This document shows positions 48,383 to 56,895 of a DNA stretch of 64,000 nt, piece after piece. This DNA comes from CAZVYS01 sp964630755. Lineage in GTDB: Bacteria; Patescibacteriota; Microgenomatia; UBA1400; CG1-02-47-37. Within the stretch, counting starts at the first letter, position 1, and every line of letters starts with the position of its first letter. A program made the position numbers and the translations under genes. The stretch covers positions 31,663 through 95,662 of the forward strand of contig CAZVYS010000001.1 in NCBI GenBank assembly GCA_964630755.1, read 5' to 3'. The notes beneath the pieces were generated by a model. The model saw only the letters and a list, made by a program, of their open reading frames with translations. It ran no database searches and was not told the DNA's origin.

Positions 48383-49147
48383 TTACTCAGTTAATGCCAC
48401 TGGCCCGTTTTTAGTAATGGCGACAGTGTGTTCAAACATAGCTGCGTCTTTTTGGTCTTTTGTAATAATGGTCCAGTTATCTTTAGGGTCAGTTATGGTT
48501 TTATGATTACCAGCCATGTAAATAGCTTCAATAGCAATAACTAAGCCTGGTTCTATTATTGGTGTTTGAGTAATTGGTTTGTCTATAAAGCAGGGAATGG
48601 CTGGAGATTCGTGAAGATTCTTTCCTAAACCATGACCAGTTAGATTACGGGCAACGTTATAGCCATATTTTTCAATTGAAATTTGCATTGCTTGAGAAAT
48701 ATGACCAATTCGGTTGCCGGGCTTAGCTTGACTAATAGCTTGTTTAAGAGCCTTTTGGCCAGCAATTAGTAGTTTTTGTTTTTTGGGATACTTGTCTTCT
48801 TGGCCAGCAATGAAACTAACTGCTGAATCTGTGTGAAAACCTTTAAAATACAGGCCAATATCTATAGTAACTATGTCTCCTTGTTTAATGACTTTTTTAT
48901 CAGGTACTCCATGAACTAAACCGTGATTAAGATTGATACAGGTAGCCCAGCTGTAACCTGGAACAAGGGAAAAACTAGGTTGACCACCGGACTCACTAAT
49001 CAAGCTTAAGGCTTTTCCTTCGATTAAGTTAAGTTTAACTCCAGGCTTAGCCATGGACTTTAAGTAGTTTCGAATATGTTTTAGTTTTTGGCCACCAACT
49101 TTCATGATGGCAATTTCTGAAGCAGACTTAAGATTAATTTGGGTCAT
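48383..49147 (-). CDS. map: Methionine aminopeptidase, type I
   Basis: 254 residues. Removes the start methionine from new proteins. Metal ligands are seen in order: two Asp in TIDIGLYFKGFHTDSA, His in NLTGHGLGKNLHE, Glu in VIAIEAIYM, and Glu in MFEHTVAI. Overlaps the upstream kinase gene by 4 nt. Confidence 0.97.
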   Translation of the reverse strand: MTQINLKSASEIAIMKVGGQKLKHIRNYLKSMAKPGVKLNLIEGKALSLISESGGQPSFSLVPGYSWATCINLNHGLVHGVPDKKVIKQGDIVTIDIGLYFKGFHTDSAVSFIAGQEDKYPKKQKLLIAGQKALKQAISQAKPGNRIGHISQAMQISIEKYGYNVARNLTGHGLGKNLHESPAIPCFIDKPITQTPIIEPGLVIAIEAIYMAGNHKTITDPKDNWTIITKDQKDAAMFEHTVAITKNGPVALTE

Positions 49148-49713
49148 TTTTTCAAAAGCTTAATTTCTGCTAAAACTTGGTCAAGTTCATGGTGTAAATG
49201 TTCTTGAGTTTGATGGTTTATAATTAAAAAATCGCTAATTGCAATTGGCCCACCTTTGTGAGAATAAACAATTTCTCTAATATCTCGTTTCCTGGCTTCG
49301 TCTCTTGATAGTGGACGAATGGATCTATTAGCCAGTCTTTGGTAACGAATATTAGGTTTAGCAAAAATACAGACAAGAAAAAAATTATTGTATTTATTAA
49401 AAAGATATTCATATTCCTCCCAGGAATAAAGACCATCGAGAATAACAACTGAAGATTTTTTTAAGGCTTTGTCAATTCGTGGTTTGATTTTTTTTGCATA
49501 AGCAGCCATGCCTAGTTTTTTTCTTAGATTTTCACGATATTGACTCTCGTTTTTTTCAGTTAAGGGTAGCCCAAGATTCTTTAATCCAAGATCTGTTTGA
49601 TCGCCAAATCTTAAAACTGGAAAACCTTTTAAAGAAAAATGCTCACTAGCTACAGATTTTCCAGAACCAGCCATGCCAACTAAAGCAATAATAGAGGTTG
49701 GTTTATGATCCAT
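49144..49713 (-). CDS. P-loop kinase related to dephospho-CoA/adenylate kinases
   Basis: 189 residues. P-loop ALVGMAGSGKSVASEHF, then VVILDGLYSWEEYEYL in the Walker B position and RSIRPLSRDEARKRDIRE, a lid-like region. It resembles the AAA-type 'dephospho-CoA kinase-like' proteins found in CPR and archaea, but the substrate cannot be fixed. It overlaps adk by 11 nt and map by 4 nt, so it is made with these core enzymes. Confidence 0.65.
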   Translation of the reverse strand: MDHKPTSIIALVGMAGSGKSVASEHFSLKGFPVLRFGDQTDLGLKNLGLPLTEKNESQYRENLRKKLGMAAYAKKIKPRIDKALKKSSVVILDGLYSWEEYEYLFNKYNNFFLVCIFAKPNIRYQRLANRSIRPLSRDEARKRDIREIVYSHKGGPIAISDFLIINHQTQEHLHHELDQVLAEIKLLKK

Positions 49714-50281
49714 TATTTATGGCCTTATAAATGTCTTGATGAATGCTATCAATCGTTTGCTCGCCGTTAATTTTAGTTAATAATAATTTTTCTTGAAAAT
49801 AAGCTAATACATCGGCTTCTTGCTTTTGATAAATACGAAGACGTGACTGAATTTTTTCATCTGAGTCATGTAAGGTGCCATCTGGGCTTAATCGCTTTCT
49901 TTTCTTTAGTCTTTTGACAGATTCAATCTCTGATACGTCTAGATAAAAAACATAGTCAATTTTCTTGCCATATTTATCAAGTTTTTCGGTTAAAAATAAA
50001 GCTTGAGTGTGGTTCCTTGGAAAACCATCGATAACAAAACCAGATTCAACATCTGGTTCTTTTAAGCGAACTTTCCATAAAACAAACATTTCTGAGTCGG
50101 CAACGTAATGACCTTTATCTAAAGCTTCGCGACAAATATCTCCCATAATGCCCTGGTCTTTTTTGGCATAAAATCTGACTAAGTTGCCTGAATTTAAAAA
50201 AGGGAGCTTAAGTTTTTCGGCCAACATTTTTCCCTGAGTGGATTTTCCAGATCCTTCTGGCCCGTAAAGAACAATAAACAT
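49703..50281 (-). CDS. adk: Adenylate kinase
   Basis: 192 residues. P-loop YGPEGSGKSTQGKML, LNSGNLVRFYAKKD, GFVIDGFPRNHTQA, and a lid region KRKRLSPDGTLHDSDEKIQSRL that is short and has no zinc-binding cysteines. Interconverts AMP, ATP and ADP. Standard position after secY. Confidence 0.93.
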   Translation of the reverse strand: MFIVLYGPEGSGKSTQGKMLAEKLKLPFLNSGNLVRFYAKKDQGIMGDICREALDKGHYVADSEMFVLWKVRLKEPDVESGFVIDGFPRNHTQALFLTEKLDKYGKKIDYVFYLDVSEIESVKRLKKRKRLSPDGTLHDSDEKIQSRLRIYQKQEADVLAYFQEKLLLTKINGEQTIDSIHQDIYKAINNGS

Positions 50282-50333
50282 AATACTATTGTAAAGGTTA
50301 CTGACTAATCTTTAAAGTTTCTTCACCTTAAAT

Positions 50334-51617
50334 TTATTTAATAAAACTGTCATAGTTTCTCATAATCAATTGAGCTTCTAATCCTTTGCTGACTTCTAGA
50401 ATAACTGAAACGACGATTAAAATTCCTGTGCCACCAATAGTTAAGGTGGTAATGCCAGTAGCTAATCTAGCTAGTGAAGGCAAGATAGCAATTAAGCCTA
50501 AAAAGAGGGCGCCAGCCAAAGTAATACGATTAAGCACGTAAGATAAGTAATCGGCAGTGGGTTTTCCAGGTCGAATACCAGGAATAAAGCCGCCATATTT
50601 TTTAATATCTTGTGAAATTTTATCTGGATTAAAAGTAACAGCAGTATAAAAATAAGTAAAGCCAAGAACTAAGAAAAAATAAATAAAGTGATAAGGGGGT
50701 TGATTGGGATCAAAAATATTGACTAATTTTGAGGCAAAAGAAACAATCCTTGGATTATTCAGCTGCATTAACCAACGACCGACAACAGAAGGCATGATTA
50801 CTAAAGAAACAGCAAAAATAATAGGAATTACGCCAGCCTGATTAACTCTTAACGGTAGATGAGTTGACTGACCACCAGAAACAGATTGGCCTCGAACGCG
50901 CCTGGCATAGCGAACAGTGATTTGACGAGTGGCTTCGTTAACATAAACAATACCAGCAATAACAAACAAGCTAAGAATTAAGAAAGTTAAGATGCTGGTG
51001 AAATTTAAAGTTTGACTGATTGAGCTAGTTTGCAACAAAGAAATAGGAAGCCTACCAACAATGCCAGCAAAGATTAAAAGAGAAATTCCGTTACCAATTC
51101 CGTATTCTGTTAATAATTCACCAAACCACATTAAAAGAATTGTTCCCGCCACCATGGTGGCTACTATACTTATGATGGTGAAAGGATTAGTGAAGCTAAT
51201 GATTTGTTGAGTTCGTAATAAAGTTATCATGCCAATCGATTGAACTGTGGCTAAAGGAACAGCCAAAATACGTGTCCACTGGTTAAGTTTTTCTCGACCA
51301 ATTTGACCTTCTTTTTGCATTTCTTCAAGTTTAGGGAAAATAATCGTTAAGAGTTGAAAAACAATTGAGGCGTTAATGTAAGGGGTTAATCCTAGGGCCA
51401 TGATAGAAAAATTAGCTAAGGTGCCACCAGAAAAAATATCTAGTAAGCCTAAAAGTTGGTTTGAACCGAAAAGTTGTTTTAAAGCATTTAAGTCAACGCC
51501 TGGAACGGGAATATGAGCGATAAATCTAAAAATTACAAAAATGGCTAAAGTAATAAGAAACTTTTTTCGTAAGTCTTTGATCTTAAAAACATTGATTGCT
51601 GATTGAAGCAGTTTCAT
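50334..51617 (-). CDS. secY: Protein translocase subunit SecY
   Basis: 427 residues, ten helices. FIAHIPVPGVD, the plug region after GLLDIFSGGTLANFSIMALGLTPYINASI (split by the family pattern), GIGNGISLLIFAGI, and PTADYLSYVLNRITLAG are signatures. Forms the membrane channel for secreted proteins, with SecDF encoded at 17.4-19.7 kb. It directly follows rplO. Confidence 0.96.
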   Translation of the reverse strand: MKLLQSAINVFKIKDLRKKFLITLAIFVIFRFIAHIPVPGVDLNALKQLFGSNQLLGLLDIFSGGTLANFSIMALGLTPYINASIVFQLLTIIFPKLEEMQKEGQIGREKLNQWTRILAVPLATVQSIGMITLLRTQQIISFTNPFTIISIVATMVAGTILLMWFGELLTEYGIGNGISLLIFAGIVGRLPISLLQTSSISQTLNFTSILTFLILSLFVIAGIVYVNEATRQITVRYARRVRGQSVSGGQSTHLPLRVNQAGVIPIIFAVSLVIMPSVVGRWLMQLNNPRIVSFASKLVNIFDPNQPPYHFIYFFLVLGFTYFYTAVTFNPDKISQDIKKYGGFIPGIRPGKPTADYLSYVLNRITLAGALFLGLIAILPSLARLATGITTLTIGGTGILIVVSVILEVSKGLEAQLIMRNYDSFIK

Positions 51618-52124
51618 TTATTTTTTAGCTGGCTTGTCTCTTTTGGCAGGAGTTTTTTTGACTGGTTTTTTAGTTGGTGGTAGAGCCACTTTTCCGCCGG
51701 CTTTTTTTATTTTAGCTGCTGCTGATTTACTGGTAGGCAAAGCTACTTTAACAGGATGTTTTAGTTCGCCGTCACCTAAGATTTTAACCGGGTGATTTTC
51801 TGCTTCTTTGGGAAGCAAGTTGTGTTTAATTAAAATTTTATGATCAACTGTAGAGTTTTTAGGAAGCAGATTTAAGTGCTTTAGATTTAAGATAATCGGT
51901 TTAGCTTTATAAGATTTATTTTTTAATTTTCCTCTTAGCATTGGCATTCTTCTAATTAAAGATTTACGCATTGGAGTTCCTTCAAAATAAAGTTTAACTT
52001 TGCTTCTAGCTTTTTGCCCTTTTGCCCCTCGACCACTTGTGTGACCACCTTTGCCTGAACTATATCCACGACCAACTCGTTTTTTTGACTTGGTAGTTGT
52101 TTTTGTTTGTTTTGATAAAACCAT
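51618..52124 (-). CDS. rplO: Ribosomal protein L15 (uL15) with basic C-terminal tail
   Basis: 168 residues. KKRVGRGYSSGKGGHTSGRG and EGTPMRKSLIRRMPML are the family N-terminus. The last 25 residues are a Lys/Pro-rich extension (KKPVKKTPAKRDKPAKK). It directly follows rpsE: the uL30 gene that normally lies between them is absent, a known trait of CPR ribosomes. Confidence 0.96.
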   Translation of the reverse strand: MVLSKQTKTTTKSKKRVGRGYSSGKGGHTSGRGAKGQKARSKVKLYFEGTPMRKSLIRRMPMLRGKLKNKSYKAKPIILNLKHLNLLPKNSTVDHKILIKHNLLPKEAENHPVKILGDGELKHPVKVALPTSKSAAAKIKKAGGKVALPPTKKPVKKTPAKRDKPAKK

Positions 52125-52132
52125 AACTCTCC

Positions 52133-52594
52133 TTAATCTGATTTAAGTTGTTTTAAAGCTCTGATAGTACAGTATACGTTTGAAGCTTGATTTTTGGTAC
52201 CCAATACCTTACTTGAGACATCTTTTATTCCAGCGGCTTCCATCACGGCTCGAACAGCTCCACCGGCAATCACTCCAGATCCAACTGGAGCTGGCTTTAG
52301 TAAAACTTTGGCTGCACCAAACTTTACTTTGATATCGTGAGGAATAGTTGTGTTTTTCATGGGAACGCGAAACATGTTTTTTTTAGCTCTTCTAACACCT
52401 TTTTTAATAGAAGATAAAACATCTGGTGCTTTTCCTAAACCAACACCAACTTTGCCTTTCTTGTCCCCAACTACCATTAAGACAGAAAAGCCAATCTGAT
52501 TGCCACCTTTGGTTTTTTTACTAACCCGATTAACCTGAATGACTTTTTCATCAAATTCTTTTTCTCTTCGCGGATCTCTTGATCTATTATTCAT
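52133..52594 (-). CDS. rpsE: Ribosomal protein S5 (uS5)
   Basis: 153 residues. EKVIQVNRVSKKTKGG, FSVLMVVGDKKGKVGVGLGKA and PVGSGVIAGGAVRAVMEAAGI are signatures. Important for decoding accuracy. Placed between rplR and rplO with short gaps. Confidence 0.98.
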   Translation of the reverse strand: MNNRSRDPRREKEFDEKVIQVNRVSKKTKGGNQIGFSVLMVVGDKKGKVGVGLGKAPDVLSSIKKGVRRAKKNMFRVPMKNTTIPHDIKVKFGAAKVLLKPAPVGSGVIAGGAVRAVMEAAGIKDVSSKVLGTKNQASNVYCTIRALKQLKSD

Positions 52595-52595
52595 A

Positions 52596-52946
52596 TTAAA
52601 ACTTTAGGCCTACCTTTCTTGAGGCTTCGGCCAAAGCTTTAACTCGGCCATGATATTTATAAGGTCCACGATCAAAAACAACTTTGGTGATTTTTTTGAG
52701 CTTGGCGGCTTTAGCTATGTTTTCACCAACCAATTTTGCAGTATCAAGTTTATTCTTGCCTTTAGTCTTTAATTTAAGACTAGAAAATGATGCCAAGGTA
52801 ATTTGCTTTTGATCGTTGATTATTTGGGCAGAGATTTGTTTTGTAGATCGATACACAGATAATCTAGGTCGCTCTGATGTGCCTTTGATGACTGAGCGAA
52901 CTCTAGCTTTTCTTTTGGCTGACTTTGATGAGTATTGATTAATCAT
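52596..52946 (-). CDS. rplR: Ribosomal protein L18 (uL18)
   Basis: 116 residues. KARVRSVIKGTSERPRLSVYRS and VVFDRGPYKYHGRVKALAEA are the 5S RNA-binding signatures. 1 nt gap to each neighbour. Confidence 0.98.
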   Translation of the reverse strand: MINQYSSKSAKRKARVRSVIKGTSERPRLSVYRSTKQISAQIINDQKQITLASFSSLKLKTKGKNKLDTAKLVGENIAKAAKLKKITKVVFDRGPYKYHGRVKALAEASRKVGLKF

Positions 52947-52947
52947 A

Positions 52948-53499
52948 CTAAGCTCCTTCGGCAGCTTTGGCAGCCTTTCCTGGTTTAAGCTTCACTTCTT
53001 CGCCTTGATATCTGACTCCTTTACCTTTGTAAGAATCTGGTGGCTTAGATTGTCTGATTTTCGCAGCAACTTCTCCAACTAATTGTTTGTCTACTCCAGA
53101 AATAACAATGGTTGTTTGGTTGGTGACTTCAAGCTTAATTCCTTCAGGCGGATCAAAAACAACAGGGTGAGAAAATCCTAAAGTCATTTCGATTCCCTGG
53201 CCTTTTGCAGAAACTCTGAAACCAGTGCCGTGTAGTTCTAGGGTTTTTTGATAGCCTTGAGTTACTCCTATGATCATGTTTTGAATTAAACTTCTTATTA
53301 AGCCATGGAAAGCTTTTGTTTGACGTTGGTTATCAGTAACAGTAACAAATACCTGGCTATCTTTTACTTCTAACTTCAGACCTTTTGGTATATCTTGAGA
53401 TAATTGTTGATTGTCTTTTTTAACAATTATCTTATTGTCAGTCTTGGTAACTGTAACATTATCTGGAATAGTGATCGGTTTTTTTCCAATTCTAGACAT
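52948..53499 (-). CDS. rplF: Ribosomal protein L6 (uL6)
   Basis: 183 residues. MSRIGKKPITIP at the start, two L6 folds, and the C-terminal GVDKQLVGEVAAKIRQSKPPDSYKG with GKGVRYQGE. Normal length. Confidence 0.98.
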   Translation of the reverse strand: MSRIGKKPITIPDNVTVTKTDNKIIVKKDNQQLSQDIPKGLKLEVKDSQVFVTVTDNQRQTKAFHGLIRSLIQNMIIGVTQGYQKTLELHGTGFRVSAKGQGIEMTLGFSHPVVFDPPEGIKLEVTNQTTIVISGVDKQLVGEVAAKIRQSKPPDSYKGKGVRYQGEEVKLKPGKAAKAAEGA

Positions 53500-53500
53500 A

Positions 53501-53893
53501 TTAGGTTATTTTTAGGATTAGTTCTCCGCCTAATTTTTGATTAAAAGCGTCTTTGCCTGTCATTAAGCCTTTGGAGGTCGATAAAATTAAAATCCCTCGA
53601 CCACGCATTAGTTTTGGGAGTTGATTTAGATTAGCATAAACTCTGACACCAGGTTTACTGATTCTATCAATGGTAGTGATAGCAGGAACATTTTTTTTAT
53701 ATTTTAAAGCAATTTCTAAGATAAAATGTGGCTTTTTGCCTGTTTTTTGATAATCTTTTAAGTAGTTGTTTTTAATGATTAACTTAACAATGGCCTCTTT
53801 GGTAACTGAATAAGGAACAGAAACATTTTTATGCTTGGCGGCGATTGCGTTACGGATTCTGGTAAGTAAATCTGCGATAGGATCAGTAGTCAT
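53501..53893 (-). CDS. rpsH: Ribosomal protein S8 (uS8)
   Basis: 130 residues. DPIADLLTRIRNAIAAKHKNV at the N-terminus and GRGILILSTSKGLMTGKDA near the end are signatures. Binds 16S RNA centrally and in many bacteria represses the spc operon. Confidence 0.98.
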   Translation of the reverse strand: MTTDPIADLLTRIRNAIAAKHKNVSVPYSVTKEAIVKLIIKNNYLKDYQKTGKKPHFILEIALKYKKNVPAITTIDRISKPGVRVYANLNQLPKLMRGRGILILSTSKGLMTGKDAFNQKLGGELILKIT

Positions 53894-53900
53894 AATAAAC

Positions 53901-54086
53901 TCACCAGCTTGCCTTGGTGACTCCAGGTAATTCGCCCTTATGAGCTAATTTTCTAAAACACATACGACATAAGCCAAAATGCCTCATATATGATCGAGGT
54001 CGACCACACAATTGGCAACGATTTTTTATTCTAGATGAAAATTTAGGTTTTCTCAATTTTCTTGCAAAATATTTTACTTTAGCCAT
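53901..54086 (-). CDS. rpsN: Ribosomal protein S14, zinc-binding short form (uS14)
   Basis: 61 residues. The four cysteines are in NRCQLCGRP and GLCRMCFRK, and the C-terminus KGELPGVTKASW is exact for the short zinc form. It follows the L5 gene after a 24-nt gap that is part of a palindromic element. Confidence 0.98.
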   Translation of the reverse strand: MAKVKYFARKLRKPKFSSRIKNRCQLCGRPRSYMRHFGLCRMCFRKLAHKGELPGVTKASW

Positions 54087-54096
54087 ATTGTAAGGT

Positions 54097-54133
54097 AAAG
54101 GTTACGAACATTACGGGAAGTTACGTAACCTTT
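54097..54133. repeat. Palindromic element family A at the L5 gene end
   Basis: AAAGGTTACG (54097-54106) with CGTAACCTTT (54124-54133), perfect 10-bp arms. On the coding strand it begins inside rplE, supplies residues RLRNFP and the stop codon, and fills most of the gap to rpsN. Confidence 0.75.
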
Positions 54134-54677
54134 CGTTATTTTTAGTAAACGGCATGCCTAATAACTCAAGTAGCCTTAAAGCTTTCTGGTTATTACTAGT
54201 ATTAGTAACAATAGTAACTTCAAGACCACGAACAGCGTCGATTGTATCATAATCAACCTCATGAAAGACAATTTGTTCTTTAAATCCGATTGAATAATTA
54301 CCACGACCGTCAAAAGAGTTTTTTGAAATCCCTTGAAAATCTCGAACACGAGGAAAAACAATAGAGATAAGTTTATCTAAAAAAGCATACATTCGCTCGC
54401 CTCTTAAAGTGGCTTTGGCACCAATGGGGTCATTTTTCCGAGTTTTAAAAGCGGCTTCAGCAATTCTGGCTTTAGTGATAACGGCTTTTTGACCGGCAAT
54501 TAAACTTAGCCAATCGCTTACTTTTTTAGCTACTCCTTTGTCGCCAGCGCCATCTTTAAGACCTAAGTTGATAACAATTTTCGTAATTCTAGGCACGGCT
54601 AGAGCTTGCTTTACATTTAATTCTTTTTTTAAAGCTGGAATGATTTCTTTTTGGTATTTTTGTTTTAGTCTGTTCAT
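54111..54677 (-). CDS. rplE: Ribosomal protein L5 (uL5) with element-derived C-terminus
   Basis: 188 residues. ITKIVINLGLKDGAGDKG, KTRKNDPIGAKATLRGERMYAFLDKL split over the family pattern, and YSIGFKEQIVFHEVDYD are signatures. L5 proteins generally end soon after LLELLGMPF; here the end (NNERLRNFP) is encoded by a family A palindrome. Binds 5S RNA. Confidence 0.97.
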   Translation of the reverse strand: MNRLKQKYQKEIIPALKKELNVKQALAVPRITKIVINLGLKDGAGDKGVAKKVSDWLSLIAGQKAVITKARIAEAAFKTRKNDPIGAKATLRGERMYAFLDKLISIVFPRVRDFQGISKNSFDGRGNYSIGFKEQIVFHEVDYDTIDAVRGLEVTIVTNTSNNQKALRLLELLGMPFTKNNERLRNFP

Positions 54678-54685
54678 AGATATGG

Positions 54686-55021
54686 TTATTTCTTCTTCTT
54701 TGTACTAGCTGAAGTGTCGATTGGTTTTTGACATTTTTTGCAGATTCTAACCTTTTTCTTGGCTTGACCCTCAAATCCAATGCGAGTAGGCTCCTTACAT
54801 TGAGGGCAGACTAAGGAAACTTTACTGATGTTTAAGGGTTTGGTGATATCAATAATGCCGCCGGGTTTATTTTGATCCTGGGCTTTAACATGCTTTTTGT
54901 ACTGATTAACGCCAGCAACAATGACAGAGTTTGATTTTGGGATTATTTTTTCGATTTTGCCAGTTCGACCTCGATCTTTACCAGTGATTACTTTGATAGT
55001 GTCATTAACTCTAAGCTTCAT
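54686..55021 (-). CDS. rplX: Ribosomal protein L24 (uL24)
   Basis: 111 residues. DTIKVITGKDRGRTGKIEKI is the KOW motif; later PGGIIDITKPLNISKVSLVCPQC and RICKKCQKP give a two-plus-two cysteine pattern. An unusual C-terminus rich in Lys/Thr/Ser follows. Starts 50S assembly. Confidence 0.97.
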   Translation of the reverse strand: MKLRVNDTIKVITGKDRGRTGKIEKIIPKSNSVIVAGVNQYKKHVKAQDQNKPGGIIDITKPLNISKVSLVCPQCKEPTRIGFEGQAKKKVRICKKCQKPIDTSASTKKKK

Positions 55022-55024
55022 AAA

Positions 55025-55399
55025 TTATAGTACCTCCGGAGCCTGAGAGGCCAAAGCATTATATCCCAAGGCTTTAATTTCTCTAGCAATGGGGCCAAAA
55101 ACACGAGTGCCTTTTGGCTCTTTGTTTTTAACGTTTTCTAGAATGACTGCGGCATTGTCGTCGAAGCGAACATATGAGCCGTCTTTTCTACGATGTTCTT
55201 TTCTCGTTCTAACAATAACAGCCTTAACCATCTCGCCTGATTTTACTGCAGCGTGAGGGTTGCTTTGAATAACTGAAGCGGTGACTAGATCACCAATACG
55301 ACCAAAGCGTCGTTTAGAACCACCATGGACTAATATAACTCGAAGCTTCTTGCCTCCAGAGTTATCAGCGACCTTGAGTGTTGATCTTAGTTGAATCAT
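55025..55399 (-). CDS. rplN: Ribosomal protein L14 (uL14)
   Basis: 124 residues. MIQLRSTLKVADNSGGKKL, VKAVIVRTRKEHRRKDGSYVRFDDNAAV split over the pattern, and GTRVFGPIAREIK are signatures. The start overlaps the S17 stop (ATGA). Confidence 0.98.
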   Translation of the reverse strand: MIQLRSTLKVADNSGGKKLRVILVHGGSKRRFGRIGDLVTASVIQSNPHAAVKSGEMVKAVIVRTRKEHRRKDGSYVRFDDNAAVILENVKNKEPKGTRVFGPIAREIKALGYNALASQAPEVL

Positions 55400-55620
55400 T
55401 TACCCACGACCTCCCAGCGTTTTTTCTTACTGACTGGCTTGCATTCTTGAATAATTACTTTGTCACCTGCTTCGAGCTTTATTTTAGGATTATGGCATAA
55501 ATAATTTTTTCTTTTAGTAATAGTTTTTTTATACATTGGATGAGTCCAGCGACGGACTACTTGCACTTTGGCAGTTTTGTTCATTTTGGTGTTTATAACT
55601 ACACCGGTTAGTTGTTTCAT
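55396..55620 (-). CDS. rpsQ: Ribosomal protein S17 (uS17)
   Basis: 74 residues, OB-fold. LTGVVINTKMNKTAKVQV, HPMYKKTITKRKNYLCHNP and GDKVIIQECKPVSKKKRW are typical. Overlaps rplN by 4 nt. Confidence 0.98.
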   Translation of the reverse strand: MKQLTGVVINTKMNKTAKVQVVRRWTHPMYKKTITKRKNYLCHNPKIKLEAGDKVIIQECKPVSKKKRWEVVGK

Positions 55621-55628
55621 AATATCCT

Positions 55629-55826
55629 TTAAGGTTTAGCCTTGCTTATCAAAGTCTTAATAAGAGCAATCTTGTAACGAGCTTTTTTAAGTTTACTAGT
55701 ATCTTTAAGTTTATTGACTTTTAAGTCTAGTCTTAGCTTATTTTGATCTAAAATAGCTTGAGCTAGATCTTTTTTTAACTCAGTGGTGGATTTTCCTATT
55801 AGGATTTTTTTATCTTTTAATTTCAT
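55629..55826 (-). CDS. rpmC: Ribosomal protein L29 (uL29)
   Basis: 65 residues, two helices. The C-terminal KDTSKLKKARYKIALIKTLI is the family pattern. It sits in its usual place between rplP and rpsQ at the tunnel exit of the 50S subunit. Confidence 0.93.
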   Translation of the reverse strand: MKLKDKKILIGKSTTELKKDLAQAILDQNKLRLDLKVNKLKDTSKLKKARYKIALIKTLISKAKP

Positions 55827-55828
55827 AG

Positions 55829-56236
55829 TTAACGTCTTTTTGAAAATTTAACTTTAAAGCCAAATTTTTGACCGGCTCGACGAAAAGCCTCTTTAGCTAT
55901 ATCTTTTTGGACTCCTGCTAGTTCAAAAATGACTCGACCGGGTTTAACCACACAAACATAGCCTTCGACTTCGCCTTTGCCCCCTCCCATTCGGACACCG
56001 GCTCCTTTTTTGGTATAAGTTTTGTCTGGGAAAACCCTGATCCAGAGCTTACCAGTTCTTTTGGTGTAATGGGTAATGGCTTTTCTGGCAGCTTCGATTT
56101 GACGAGCTGATAACCAACCACGGCCAACGGCCTTAAGGCCAAAATCTCCAAAAGAAACTTTTGAACCAGCGGTGGCTATACCCCTCATAGTGCCTCTAAA
56201 ATGCTTTCTATATTTTTGACGTTTTGGTTGCAACAT
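55829..56236 (-). CDS. rplP: Ribosomal protein L16 (uL16)
   Basis: 135 residues. MLQPKRQKYRKHFRGTMRG, SFGDFGLKAVGRGWLSARQIEAARKAI in the family pattern and RMGGGKGEVEGYVCVVKPG are signatures. It helps form the A-site region of the 50S subunit. Confidence 0.98.
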   Translation of the reverse strand: MLQPKRQKYRKHFRGTMRGIATAGSKVSFGDFGLKAVGRGWLSARQIEAARKAITHYTKRTGKLWIRVFPDKTYTKKGAGVRMGGGKGEVEGYVCVVKPGRVIFELAGVQKDIAKEAFRRAGQKFGFKVKFSKRR

Positions 56237-56237
56237 A

Positions 56238-56894
56238 TTACTTTAATTCTTTTTCTCCTTTGTAAATCCAGATTTTAATACCAACGTAGCCAAATTTAGT
56301 TAAAGCTGGTGACTCAAAATAATCTATATCTGATCTGATGGTGCTTAAAGGAACACTGCCCTTTGAGTATTTTTCGGTTCTTGAGATTTCAGCTCCGTTA
56401 ATGCGGCCGGCAAGAACAATCTTAACTCCTTTGGCGCCAGCGTTCATAATTCTTTCTAGTGCTTGACTGACTGCTCGACGATGAGGATAACGCTTGATTA
56501 GCTGGTCAGCGATTCTAAGGCCAACCAACCTAGCTGAAAGGTCAGGTTTTTTTACTTCGACTACGCTTAGTTCAAATTTTGGTGGTTTTCCAGACTTAGG
56601 ATCTTTAACTAGTTTTTGACTAATAAGTTTTTTTAGCTCTTCTAATCCAGAACCGCCTCGACCAATGACCACACCTGGTCTGGAGACATGTAAAGTAATG
56701 GTAATATTATTGATTGATCGATCTATTTGAACTTGAGTAATACCGGCTAGTTGTAACTTATCAAATAAAAATTCTCGAAGCTTAATGTCTTCTAGCAACA
56801 AGTGTTTGTAATCCTGAGAGTTAGCAAACCAGTTGCTTGACCAGGAATACAAGCTGCCGATACGAAATCCTTTTGGATTAACTTTTTGTCCCAT
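56238..56894 (-). CDS. rpsC: Ribosomal protein S3 (uS3)
   Basis: 218 residues from the ATG at 56894, giving the standard MGQKVNPKGFRIG start directly after the rplV stop; the longer frame upstream is just the other reading of the rplV tail and its palindrome. The KH domain has HVSRPGVVIGRGGSGLEELK, and GAKGVKIVLAGRINGAEISR follows. Forms the mRNA entry of the 30S subunit. Confidence 0.97.
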   Translation of the reverse strand: MGQKVNPKGFRIGSLYSWSSNWFANSQDYKHLLLEDIKLREFLFDKLQLAGITQVQIDRSINNITITLHVSRPGVVIGRGGSGLEELKKLISQKLVKDPKSGKPPKFELSVVEVKKPDLSARLVGLRIADQLIKRYPHRRAVSQALERIMNAGAKGVKIVLAGRINGAEISRTEKYSKGSVPLSTIRSDIDYFESPALTKFGYVGIKIWIYKGEKELK

Positions 56895-56895
56895 A

